In this document: positions 5,237 through 12,537 of the stretch, piece after piece
How the letters are laid out: every line of letters starts with the position of its first letter
How positions within the stretch are numbered: position 1 is the stretch's first letter
From: JBDKTK01 sp039680225
GTDB taxonomy: Bacteria; Desulfobacterota; Syntrophia; Syntrophales; UBA4778
Assembly (NCBI GenBank): GCA_039680225.1
Contig: JBDKTK010000354.1
Location: forward strand, 1-13,344
Direction of reading: 5' to 3'
Length of the DNA stretch: 13,344 bases
Made by a program: the position numbers and the translations under genes
The notes under the pieces: generated by a model
What the model saw: the letters and a program-made list of their open reading frames with translations, nothing else
Database searches by the model: none
Told to the model about the DNA's origin: nothing

Positions 5237-7702
5237 GTGGATTTATATGAAATCCTGGAAATGATCGAACGGCCTGTGTTGTTCGCTTCCCGCGACGGTT
5301 TCCGCAACGTCGGCCAGGTGAAAGGGCTGGAGGCGCTGGTACTGAAATGCCTGGACAACCTGAAATCGCTTCCGGGCCTGGATGCGGCACAGCACTCCCA
5401 TATCCGCCTCCTCGAGAGCGTTTTCACCGGGTTCGAGGATTTTTCCGTTCCTCGGAAGACGGAGTGCCTGAAGTCTGCGGCTGCGGTCGTGCGGGACCTG
5501 AAAGCGGCGCCCCAGGACCGGAATCAGATCGAACGGGACCTTTCAGCGGATTCCGGGCTTCAGCCCGCTGCGAATATTCCGGGGGAGCTTGAGGCATCTT
5601 TCCAGAAGCTGTCCCAGCCTGTCCAGTACCTGAAGGGCGTGGGCCCGAAGCTCGCCGAACTGCTCGGCAGGAAAAATATCTGCACCATCGAGGACCTCCT
5701 TTACTTTCTCCCCCGCAGGTACGAGGACCGCAGGTCTATAAAATCCATAGCAAAGCTCCGGTTCGGGGAAAGGGAGACGTTTATCGGGACGGTGATTTCT
5801 GCGGAGATCAGGAAATACAGGAGGGTCAGGGTATTCGAGATCAGGGCGGCGGATGAAAGCGGGATTATCAAGGCCGTGTGGTTCCACGGGGCCCATACTT
5901 ACCTCAAAAATACATTCACGGCCGGGCGCCGCTTCATTTTCACGGGCGAGGTAAAAGGGAGCCCCCTCCTCAAAGAGATGGCCCACCCTGACTATGAACT
6001 GATCGACGAAGACGATGCCGATTCCGGATTTCTGGATTTCCGGAGAATAGTGCCGGTATATTCGGAAACGGAAGGCCTGCACCAGAAGAAGATCAGGAGA
6101 ATTGTGCGCCAGGCGCTGGACAGTTTCGGCAGCCGCCTGCTGAGCCCCGTCCCGGGCGAAATATGCAGCCGCCTGGGGCTGCCGCCTGTCTCGGAGGCGT
6201 TGGAGAATGCGCATTTCCCGCCTCAGGAAGAAAACATCGATACCTGCAACAACATGGCGACCGCGGCATTCAGGAGGCTCGTATTTGACGATTTCTTCTA
6301 TTTCGAACTCGGCATGGCCTTGAGGAAGAAGAGCACCGTCCTGGAAAAGGGGATATCGTTCCGCCCGGGGGGAAAGCTCCTCGAGAGATTCTTCGGCTCG
6401 CTGCCGTTCAAACTGACAGGGGCGCAGCGCCGGGTGTTGGGGCAGATACAGGCGGACATGGGCCGGCCTTTCCAGATGAACAGGCTCCTCCAGGGGGACG
6501 TCGGCTCCGGCAAAACGGTGGTGGCGCTTGCCGCGATGATAGCCGCATGCGAGAACGGCTACCAGGCGGCGATCATGGCCCCCACGGAAATCCTTGCGAA
6601 CCAGCATTATCTGCAGGTGGAGAAATGGGCAGGCATCCTCGGGCTGAAAGCGGCGCTTGTCACGGGGAGCCGGAAGGGCTCCGGAAAAACGGGGACGGCC
6701 GGGCAGATTGCCGGGGGTGACATCGATATAATTGTCGGGACGCACGCGCTTGTCCAGGAAACGATGAAATTCAGGCGCCTCGGCCTCGCCGTCATAGACG
6801 AGCAGCACAGGTTCGGCGTCGTCCAGCGCGCGGCGCTGCGAGAGAAGGGGGGCAATCCCGACGTGCTGTTCATGACGGCCACCCCCATCCCGCGCACGCT
6901 TGCCATGACCGTCTATGCCGACCTGGACCTCTCGGTGATCGACGAGGCTCCTCCCGGAAAGAAACCGATACGCACGAAGGTGTTTGTCGAAAAAGAGCGC
7001 GGCAGGGTCTATGAAATAATCCGCAAGGAAATTGCCGGGGGCGGCCAGGCTTTTATTGTGTATCCGCTCGTTGAAGAATCCGAAGCGCTCGACCTGAAAG
7101 ATGCGACGAATATGGCCGGCCACCTCCAGAAGGACATTTTTCCGGAATTCAAAGTCGGCCTGATCCACGGCCGCCTGAAGGGCGATGAAAAAGACCTGAT
7201 AATGGCCGGGTTCAAATCAAAGGATATTAATATCCTGGTCTCGACGACAGTCATTGAAGTGGGAATCGATATACCGGAAGCATCGCTTATGGTGATCGAG
7301 CACGCCGAGAGGTTCGGCCTCTCCCAGTTGCACCAGCTCCGGGGCAGGGTGGGGCGCGGCGAAAAGGCATCGTACTGCATTCTTATGACAGATTACAGGA
7401 AGACGGAAAGCGCCACGCGCCGCCTTAAAGTCATGGAGCAGACAAATGACGGATTCAAAATAGCCGAAGAGGACCTCAACATCAGGGGCCCCGGGGAATT
7501 CATGGGAACGCGCCAGTCGGGGCTGCCGGATTTCAGGGTGGCCAATATCCTGCGGGACGGCAGGCTTCTTGATGACGCCCGCACAGAGGCCTTTGCTCTC
7601 GTGGAAAAAGACCCCGACCTGCTTCGGCCCGAGCACGCCCTGCTGAGGGAAGTGCTGATCAGGCGCTGGGGGAGCAAGCTCCAGCTGGCCAAAACCGGCT
7701 AG
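5237..7702 (+). CDS. recG: ATP-dependent DNA helicase RecG
   Basis: RecG reverses stalled replication forks and moves branched DNA. The 821-residue product shows, in order, an N-terminal helical extension (about 1-125), a helix-hairpin-helix-like YLKGVGPKLAELL (131-143), the OB-fold wedge (about 180-260), Walker A GDVGSGKT (420-427), DEQH (521-524), TATPIPRT (547-554), STTVIEVGIDIP (669-680) and RGRVGRG (702-708). The hook region RGPGEFMGTRQSGLPDF is at 750-766. E. coli RecG has about 690 residues. The longer N-terminus resembles that of Thermotoga RecG and is probably genuine, because the frame reads well from the GTG with AAAGG seven bases upstream. The gene is divergent from purM and ends at a strong bidirectional terminator. 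Confidence 0.97.
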   Translation: MDLYEILEMIERPVLFASRDGFRNVGQVKGLEALVLKCLDNLKSLPGLDAAQHSHIRLLESVFTGFEDFSVPRKTECLKSAAAVVRDLKAAPQDRNQIERDLSADSGLQPAANIPGELEASFQKLSQPVQYLKGVGPKLAELLGRKNICTIEDLLYFLPRRYEDRRSIKSIAKLRFGERETFIGTVISAEIRKYRRVRVFEIRAADESGIIKAVWFHGAHTYLKNTFTAGRRFIFTGEVKGSPLLKEMAHPDYELIDEDDADSGFLDFRRIVPVYSETEGLHQKKIRRIVRQALDSFGSRLLSPVPGEICSRLGLPPVSEALENAHFPPQEENIDTCNNMATAAFRRLVFDDFFYFELGMALRKKSTVLEKGISFRPGGKLLERFFGSLPFKLTGAQRRVLGQIQADMGRPFQMNRLLQGDVGSGKTVVALAAMIAACENGYQAAIMAPTEILANQHYLQVEKWAGILGLKAALVTGSRKGSGKTGTAGQIAGGDIDIIVGTHALVQETMKFRRLGLAVIDEQHRFGVVQRAALREKGGNPDVLFMTATPIPRTLAMTVYADLDLSVIDEAPPGKKPIRTKVFVEKERGRVYEIIRKEIAGGGQAFIVYPLVEESEALDLKDATNMAGHLQKDIFPEFKVGLIHGRLKGDEKDLIMAGFKSKDINILVSTTVIEVGIDIPEASLMVIEHAERFGLSQLHQLRGRVGRGEKASYCILMTDYRKTESATRRLKVMEQTNDGFKIAEEDLNIRGPGEFMGTRQSGLPDFRVANILRDGRLLDDARTEAFALVEKDPDLLRPEHALLREVLIRRWGSKLQLAKTG

Positions 7703-7708
7703 TGACAC

Positions 7709-7741
7709 AAAAAAAACGGGAGCAAAGCTCCCGTTTTTTTT
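7709..7741. terminator. Bidirectional rho-independent terminator
   Basis: CGGGAGC (7717-7723), loop AAA and GCTCCCG (7727-7733) are flanked by eight As on the left and eight Ts on the right. The hairpin is therefore symmetric, with a U-tract on either strand. It lies seven bases after the recG stop and about 40 bases after the convergent dehydrogenase stop, serving both. Confidence 0.93.
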
Positions 7742-7743
7742 GA

Positions 7744-7777
7744 ATTTCAGATTTCAGATATCAAATTTCAGATATCA
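7744..7777. repeat. Short tandem repeat of an ATTTCAG unit
   Basis: ATTTCAG occurs at 7744-7750. It then extends to ATTTCAGATATCA at 7751-7763 and again at 7765-7777, giving a 14-base period. It fills the gap between the bidirectional terminator and the dehydrogenase stop. It encodes nothing and has no clear secondary structure beyond short AT-rich self-complementarity. Confidence 0.6.
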
Positions 7778-7781
7778 GGTA

Positions 7782-8576
7782 TTATCCTCTCGACCCGAGC
7801 CTCAGGCCGCCGTGAATGAAGAACACATCGCCGGCCAGGGCCTCGTTCCGGTAAAGCTCACCTACCAGTGATGCCACTTCCGCGGGCTCAACCAGCCTGC
7901 CGATGGGGACGTCCGACAGGATCTTCTGGAGCGCCGTCTGGTCCATGCCCTTGACCATCGCGGTCCCGACATATCCGGGAGCTATGGCAACACAGCGGAT
8001 CTTGTCGGCAAAGCCGCGGCGGAAGAACTCGGCCGTCAGGACCTTGGGGATGACTGACATGGCCGCCTTGGAAGACGAGTAGTTGATCTGTCCCGCCGTG
8101 CCGAGGGAGCCGGTCGAGGAAACCAGGCAGATGAGGCCCTTGCAGTTGTTGTTGATCATCCGTTCCGCGCATTCGCGGACCGTCAGGAACACGCCGGTGA
8201 GGTTGATGTCGATGACCGCCTTGAACTGGTCCAGGGTCATCTTGCGGATGACCTTCCCGGTCTTCTTGTCGGTTGCGACCATCATCGCATCTTTGATGAT
8301 GCCGGCAAACGGGGCCACAAGGTTGATCTGCCCGAACTTCTCGATCGCCGCATCCGCAAGCCTGCCGCAGTCCTCCTCGCTGGTAACGTTGCATACGACG
8401 GACAGGACCTCTCCGCCCATGCCCTTGAGCTCGGCCTCGGCTTTTTCAAGGAACTGGGGGGCCACATCTGCTATGACAACCTTTCCCCCGTTCCGGACCC
8501 AGTACTTTGCAATCTCAAGGCCGATCCCTCCGCCGCCTCCGGTGATTACCGCAACTGAATTTCTGATCTCCAACAT
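7782..8576 (-). CDS. Short-chain dehydrogenase/reductase (classical SDR, probably NAD-dependent)
   Basis: The 264-residue Rossmann-fold oxidoreductase has the dinucleotide motif TGGGGGIG (12-19) and D37 after the second strand (VVIADV), which favours NAD(H) over NADP(H). The active-site tetrad is N125 (DINLTG), S153 (LVSSTGS), Y166 and K170 (YSSSK). PGYVGTAM follows at 200-207. The usual NNAG motif is replaced by PFAG (89-92), an uncommon variant. FabG-like and 3-hydroxyacyl-CoA dehydrogenases share this layout, but the substrate cannot be read from the sequence. The frame extends 24 bases upstream to 8600. I chose the ATG at 8576 because AAGGAG lies seven bases before it and the protein begins normally with MLEIRNSVAVITGG. 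It is transcribed alone. Confidence 0.9.
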   Translation of the reverse strand: MLEIRNSVAVITGGGGGIGLEIAKYWVRNGGKVVIADVAPQFLEKAEAELKGMGGEVLSVVCNVTSEEDCGRLADAAIEKFGQINLVAPFAGIIKDAMMVATDKKTGKVIRKMTLDQFKAVIDINLTGVFLTVRECAERMINNNCKGLICLVSSTGSLGTAGQINYSSSKAAMSVIPKVLTAEFFRRGFADKIRCVAIAPGYVGTAMVKGMDQTALQKILSDVPIGRLVEPAEVASLVGELYRNEALAGDVFFIHGGLRLGSRG

Positions 8577-8619
8577 ATGTATTCTCCTTTTTGCCCTCAC
8601 AGCCGTTTTGATTTTTCAT

Positions 8620-8648
8620 ACCATATCATCAGGGCGGGAAAGGGTCAA
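8620..8648 (-). promoter_or_regulatory. Candidate sigma70-type promoter for the SDR gene
   Basis: On the minus strand TTGACC (8648-8643) and TATGGT (8625-8620) are 17 bases apart. They match the consensus at five and four of six positions. Predicted transcription starts near 8613, leaving a leader of about 37 bases with the AAGGAG site. Confidence 0.45.
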
Positions 8649-8670
8649 TTCAGCTCCTGTTGGAAAATAA

Positions 8671-8699
8671 TTGACAACAAACCAGTTTTACAGCATAGA
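8671..8699 (+). promoter_or_regulatory. Candidate promoter for the outer-membrane protein gene
   Basis: A perfect TTGACA (8671-8676) is followed by a 17-base spacer and a poor -10, CATAGA (8694-8699). An alternative -10, TATAAA, lies at 8733-8738 but has no good -35. The 186-base divergent gap holds this site, the SDR promoter and a GAGCCTGA direct repeat. Confidence 0.35.
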
Positions 8700-8762
8700 A
8701 CAAACATCGAGCCTGAAAATAGCTGAGCCTGATATAAATTTAAACGGGAGGTCATTTGGGCC

Positions 8763-9401
8763 ATGAAACGTTATCTGGTTGTATCCTTATGTTTTCTTGT
8801 AATTATCGCGGGGGTTTCGTCTGCTTTTGCCCAGGAAGCAAAGAAGAATTACGTTGTAGGCAAGTTCGGCGCTTATTTCCCCACCTCGAGTGATGTTGAT
8901 CAGTTTGACAGCACCGGATTTAACGCCGAAGTCGGGATAGGCCGGTACATAACAAAGAATCTGGCGATCGAACTGGGCATCGGGGGTTTCGGGCTTTCCA
9001 GTGATGATACGATTGGTTTTAATTCTGTTTTTGGCGCTTATAGCTCGTCTGATACACTCACCGTTGTCCCTTTGACCATATCACTCAAAGCGGTTTTCCC
9101 TTTGAGTGAGAAGCTTGAAATTTATGGCATCGGCGGGCTGGGGGCTTATTTTATCAATTTCGACAGGGATATTGATTCATCCACTTTAGGGAATGACTTG
9201 AATTATTCGGATGATAAGACCGCCTTTGGCGGATTCCTGGGGGCCGGCGCTGTATACAATATTACCAAGATGTTCTTTGCCGGAGGCGAACTCAAATATC
9301 ATTTCATTTCCAGTGTTGATTTTGCGCCTCCGCTTTCAGGTTCCAAAAGCTATGATCTGAGCGGGTTTGTCGCGACGGCCAATGTGGGTTTCAGGTTCTA
9401 G
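8763..9401 (+). CDS. Outer-membrane beta-barrel protein (OmpA/OmpW-like small porin fold)
   Basis: The 212-residue protein has a clear Sec signal peptide, MKRYLVVSLCFLVIIAGVSS, with probable cleavage after AFA at residue 23. The mature 189 residues show alternating hydrophobic beta-strands rich in G, F and Y (VGKFGAYFP, AEVGIGRYI, AIELGIGGFGL, EIYGIGGLGAYFINF, AFGGFLGAGAVY). The last residue is phenylalanine (VGFRF), the usual BAM-recognised end of outer-membrane proteins. About eight strands fit the length, as in the generic 'outer membrane protein beta-barrel' family. The function is unknown. GGGAGG lies upstream of the ATG. The gene is visibly more AT-rich than recG and is followed by a good terminator, so it is probably a single-gene unit. 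Confidence 0.87.
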   Translation: MKRYLVVSLCFLVIIAGVSSAFAQEAKKNYVVGKFGAYFPTSSDVDQFDSTGFNAEVGIGRYITKNLAIELGIGGFGLSSDDTIGFNSVFGAYSSSDTLTVVPLTISLKAVFPLSEKLEIYGIGGLGAYFINFDRDIDSSTLGNDLNYSDDKTAFGGFLGAGAVYNITKMFFAGGELKYHFISSVDFAPPLSGSKSYDLSGFVATANVGFRF

Positions 9402-9434
9402 CGAAATTTGACGCAAAAACTCAAAAATTATTAT

Positions 9435-9466
9435 ATATCCCCGCTGTTCCCGGCGGGGATATTTTT
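9435..9466 (+). terminator. Rho-independent terminator after the outer-membrane protein gene
   Basis: ATATCCCCGC (9435-9444) pairs with GCGGGGATAT (9453-9462) around an eight-base loop and runs into TTTTT (9462-9466). It begins 33 bases after the stop codon. Confidence 0.88.
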
Positions 9467-9547
9467 ATGGGGCCGGGTGAGAGCCCGTATCGGGCCGCTG
9501 GCAGCATGAAGCTTGTCCGGCTAATTCACATCTGAACAGGAATAAAT

Positions 9548-10135
9548 ATGCGTATTAGAATTTCCCAGTTGTATGCTCTCGTCTTGGTTCTTCTGATTAT
9601 GCTCTCCGGTAATTATTGGGAACAGACAGCCCCGCTTGTGAATGCGTTTTTATTTTTAATTGGAATGGTTCTGGCGGGTATAGGATCAATGGGCAGGTTG
9701 TGGTGCACTCTTTATATAGCAGGCTATAAGGAAAATACGCTTATTACGGCTGGTCCTTACTCCATGACCAGGAACCCCCTTTATTTTTTCAGTCTTATAG
9801 GAGCTCTCGGTGTCGGCTTCGCGACAGAGACATTTATCATACCCCTGCTTATCCTGATAGGCTTCGCTCTCTACTACCCTTCAGTGATAAAATCGGAAGA
9901 ATTGCGGCTGCGAGAGCTGCATAAAGGGGCATTTGATGAATATGTGAGTAAAGTGCCCAGGTTTTTCCCCAGGGTGGAGAATTTTTCAGAACCTGAAGAT
10001 TACGTAATCAAGCCTGTTTTATTCAGGAAGAATATCTTTGACGCCCTCTGGTTCATATGGCTGATCGGTATACTGGAAGTGATTGAAACCTTGCATGATG
10101 TGCATATCCTGCCGTCGCTGATTGATTTATTTTAA
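9548..10135 (+). CDS. ICMT/PEMT-like integral-membrane methyltransferase
   Basis: The 195-residue membrane protein has about five hydrophobic segments: near 7-20, 31-50, 78-92, 94-110 and 164-180. The central signature is GPYSMTRNPLYF (69-80), followed by E117/E118 and Y132..VPRFFP (to 141). This is the SAM-binding layout of the isoprenylcysteine carboxyl methyltransferase and phospholipid methyltransferase superfamily, in which 'G.Y...RHP.Y' and a downstream E contact SAM. Here RNP replaces RHP, a common bacterial variant. The substrate is unknown; bacterial members are mostly uncharacterised. An extra hydrophobic segment after 160 extends the usual core. AGGA lies seven bases before the ATG. 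Base composition is lower in GC than in recG or hom. Confidence 0.8.
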   Translation: MRIRISQLYALVLVLLIMLSGNYWEQTAPLVNAFLFLIGMVLAGIGSMGRLWCTLYIAGYKENTLITAGPYSMTRNPLYFFSLIGALGVGFATETFIIPLLILIGFALYYPSVIKSEELRLRELHKGAFDEYVSKVPRFFPRVENFSEPEDYVIKPVLFRKNIFDALWFIWLIGILEVIETLHDVHILPSLIDLF

Positions 10136-10186
10136 AATTTTCAATTGTTTCCTTCAAGCTGATGTAAACTGAATTTTCGAACCGGG

Positions 10187-11071
10187 TTGGAAGGCTTGGA
10201 AAACCAGACGAAAGCCTATCTCTTCGCCGCACTGACGGTCCTGCTCTGGTCCACGGTCGCTTCGGCATTCAAGCTTACCCTGCGCAGCCTGAGTTTCATC
10301 CAGATGCTTTTTATTGCATCGGTTGTGTCGACGGCCGCGCTTTTCCTCATCCTGCTTGTGCAGGGCAAATGGAACGATCTCAAGACATCTTCGAAAAACG
10401 ACCTGGTCCGCTCCGCCGGGCTTGGTCTTTTGAACCCTTTTATCTATTACCTTGTGCTTTTCAAGGCCTATGCCGTCCTCCCCGCGCAGGAGGCCCAGCC
10501 GCTCAATTGGACTTGGCCGATAATGCTCGTGCTCCTTTCCGCCGTCCTGCTGAAACAGAAAATAGGCCTGAAAAGCATCTTCGCGATCATGGTGAGCTTT
10601 GCGGGGGTGCTGGTCATTTCCACGCAGGGGAACTTTCAAGACCTCCGGTTCAGCAACGCATTCGGGGCCGCGCTGGCCCTTTCCAGCTCGATAATCTGGG
10701 CCCTGTTCTGGATTTACAATGTCAAGGACAGCAGGGACGAGGTCCTGAAGCTGTTCCTGAGCTTTGGTTTCGGTTCGCTTTACACCCTGGCCGCTGTCCT
10801 CCTGTCCCCGGAAGGACTGCATTTGAGCACCGCCGGGACAATCGGGGCGGCATACATCGGCCTGTTCGAGATGGGCCTGACTTTCGTCTTCTGGCTCAAG
10901 GCCCTGAAACTTTCCCGGACCGCCGCGCAGGTCAGCAACCTGGTATACCTTGCCCCGTTCATCTCCCTGTTTTTTATTGCATTGATAGTCGGGGAAGAAA
11001 TCAGATTGTCTACGATTTCGGGCCTGGTCCTGATTATCTCCGGCATATTGATCCAGAGGTCGAATGCCTGA
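10187..11071 (+). CDS. EamA/DMT-family membrane transporter
   Basis: The 294-residue protein has ten predicted membrane helices in two five-helix halves. This is the layout of drug/metabolite transporters of the EamA type, which export or import small metabolites such as amino acids. Family-like features are the opening AYLFAALTVLLWSTVASAFK, EAQPLNWTWPIMLVLLSAVL in the first half, and AAYIGLFEMGLTFVFWLKAL with APFISLFFIALIVGEEI in the second. The substrate cannot be predicted. The start is TTG at 10187 or TTG at 10196. No ATG is available, because an in-frame TGA lies at 10160. The next gene, hom, is 120 bases on and seems to have its own promoter. Confidence 0.87.
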   Translation: MEGLENQTKAYLFAALTVLLWSTVASAFKLTLRSLSFIQMLFIASVVSTAALFLILLVQGKWNDLKTSSKNDLVRSAGLGLLNPFIYYLVLFKAYAVLPAQEAQPLNWTWPIMLVLLSAVLLKQKIGLKSIFAIMVSFAGVLVISTQGNFQDLRFSNAFGAALALSSSIIWALFWIYNVKDSRDEVLKLFLSFGFGSLYTLAAVLLSPEGLHLSTAGTIGAAYIGLFEMGLTFVFWLKALKLSRTAAQVSNLVYLAPFISLFFIALIVGEEIRLSTISGLVLIISGILIQRSNA

Positions 11072-11125
11072 GCGTGCCTTTGCGGGGTTGCCGCCGGAGT
11101 GTCACGGTGCAAAGGACTGAATCAT

Positions 11126-11154
11126 TTGACAAAAATGCCCGGCTGGTATAGAAA
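11126..11154 (+). promoter_or_regulatory. Candidate promoter for hom
   Basis: A perfect -35 TTGACA (11126-11131) is followed by TATAGA (11147-11152) after 15 bases, or TAGAAA (11149-11154) after 17. It lies in the 120-base gap after the transporter gene, leaving a leader of about 30 bases to the ATG. No T-box or riboswitch fold was recognised. Confidence 0.42.
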
Positions 11155-11191
11155 ACTTTGTTTTAAAAGACATATTGGCGGGGCAAGCATA

Positions 11192-12505
11192 ATGAAAGAA
11201 ATAGTAGTGGGGCTTATCGGGTTCGGTACCGTGGGTGCGGGGGTGGTGCGCCTCCTTCAGCAAAACATGGCCCAGTTGGAAAAGCGTCTCGGGGCCAGGA
11301 TCATTCTGAAAAAAATAGCCGACCTGGATATCGTTTCATCCCGGGGAGTGTCAGTAAATAAGAACCTGCTGACCAAGGACGCCCATGAAATCCTCAATGA
11401 TCCCGAGATATCGATAGTAATCGAGTTGATCGGCGGCTTTGAGCCGGCCAAATCGTTCATGCTGAAGGCCATACGGAACAAAAAGCATGTTGTGACGGCC
11501 AACAAGGCCCTGCTGGCCAACCACGGCGACGAGATCTTCGCGGCGGCCGAGCAGGAGAATGTCGATATCGGGTTCGAAGCCAGCGTCGGGGGCACCATAC
11601 CGGTCATCAAGACAATCAAGGAGAGCCTTGTCGCCAACAGGATCAAGTCTGTTTTCGGCATCATGAACGGCACCTCCAATTTCATCCTGAGCAAGATGAC
11701 GGACGAAGGGAAGGCTTTCGACGTGGTCCTCAAAGAGGCCCAGGAGCTTGGGTTCGCAGAAGCCGATCCGACCTACGACATTGAGGGGATAGACACCGCC
11801 CACAAGCTGGCCATAACCCTTGCCCTGTCTTACGGCAAGAGGGTCCGCCTGGAAGGCATTTACCGGGAAGGCATCTCCAGGATCGAAAAGCAGGACATCG
11901 AGTTCGCCCGGGAACTGGGCTACAGGATCAAACTGCTGGCCATAGCCAATCAGCGGGAGAATTCAATCGAGGCAAGGATCCATCCCACGATGATCCCCTT
12001 CGACCACCTGCTTGCGAATGTCAACGGGAATTTCAATGCGTTCCATATCGTTGCCGACGCCGCGGATTCCATAGTCCTTTACGGCCAGGGCTCCGGGATG
12101 ATGCCCACCGCAAGCGCCGTGGTGAGCGATATCGTGGATATTGCACGCGACATGCTCAAGGGCGTGTCGAGAAGGCTTCCGGCCAGGGTGCTGGATGAAA
12201 CAAGGATCGAGGACATAGTGCTTCTGCCGATGGACGACATTGATACGAAGTACTATTTCCGTTTTTCCGCCGTGGACCGCCCCGGCGTCCTGTCGAAGAT
12301 TGCCGGGATCCTCGGCGCCAACAACATCAGCATCGCCGCGGTCATCCAGAAAGGCAGGAAGCTCGACGGGGCCGTGCCTGTTGTCATGACGACCCATGAA
12401 TCGCGGGAAAAGAACGTCAGGATGGCCCTCGAAGAAATCGACAAGCTCGATATCGTCCAGGACCGCACTGTAAGGATCAGGATAGAGGACGAGAAACTCA
12501 AGTAA
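11192..12505 (+). CDS. hom: Homoserine dehydrogenase with C-terminal ACT domain
   Basis: The enzyme reduces aspartate semialdehyde to homoserine, the branch-point precursor of threonine and methionine. The 437-residue product shows the nucleotide-binding GLIGFGTVGAGV (7-18), TANKALLA (102-109), FEASVGGTIPVI (128-139), GIMNGTSNFIL (156-166) and EADPTYDIEGIDTAHKLAI (190-208) with the catalytic lysine K205. GQGSGMMPTASAVVSD follows at 298-313. Residues about 354-430 (YYFRFSAVDRPGVLSKIAGI onward) are an ACT domain, which usually gives threonine feedback inhibition. I chose the ATG at 11192 because the Rossmann motif begins at once and GGGG lies nine bases upstream. The longer frame from GTG 11099 adds 31 residues unlike the family. 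The ApgM-type gene follows after 32 bases in the same direction. Confidence 0.97.
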   Translation: MKEIVVGLIGFGTVGAGVVRLLQQNMAQLEKRLGARIILKKIADLDIVSSRGVSVNKNLLTKDAHEILNDPEISIVIELIGGFEPAKSFMLKAIRNKKHVVTANKALLANHGDEIFAAAEQENVDIGFEASVGGTIPVIKTIKESLVANRIKSVFGIMNGTSNFILSKMTDEGKAFDVVLKEAQELGFAEADPTYDIEGIDTAHKLAITLALSYGKRVRLEGIYREGISRIEKQDIEFARELGYRIKLLAIANQRENSIEARIHPTMIPFDHLLANVNGNFNAFHIVADAADSIVLYGQGSGMMPTASAVVSDIVDIARDMLKGVSRRLPARVLDETRIEDIVLLPMDDIDTKYYFRFSAVDRPGVLSKIAGILGANNISIAAVIQKGRKLDGAVPVVMTTHESREKNVRMALEEIDKLDIVQDRTVRIRIEDEKLK

Positions 12506-12537
12506 CGGTCCGGTTTGGGGACATCAGGGTTTATAAA

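Noticed and set aside
5543..7168. Long minus-strand open frame (541 codons) opposite recG
   Set aside because: It is fully antisense to a complete, motif-rich recG. Its product is R/H/P/E-rich low-grade sequence without recognisable motifs, as expected from GC-rich codon bias on the other strand.
8577..8600. Upstream ATG extension of the SDR gene
   Set aside because: The AAGGAG ribosome site lies inside this extension and is correctly spaced for the ATG at 8576, where SDR similarity begins.
9471..9547. GC-rich stretch with the small palindrome GCCCGTATCGGGC, considered as a small RNA or second terminator
   Set aside because: The stem is only five base pairs, there is no T-tract, no promoter is visible and no known RNA family was recognised.
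10154..10822. Minus-strand frame opposite the EamA transporter
   Set aside because: Its hydrophilic Q/R/E/G-rich product is the complement of a hydrophobic membrane-protein gene. The plus-strand reading gives ten membrane helices and family motifs.
11099..11191. N-terminal extension of homoserine dehydrogenase from GTG 11099
   Set aside because: The 31 extra residues do not look like the family and overlap a promoter candidate. The Rossmann motif starts right after the ATG at 11192.
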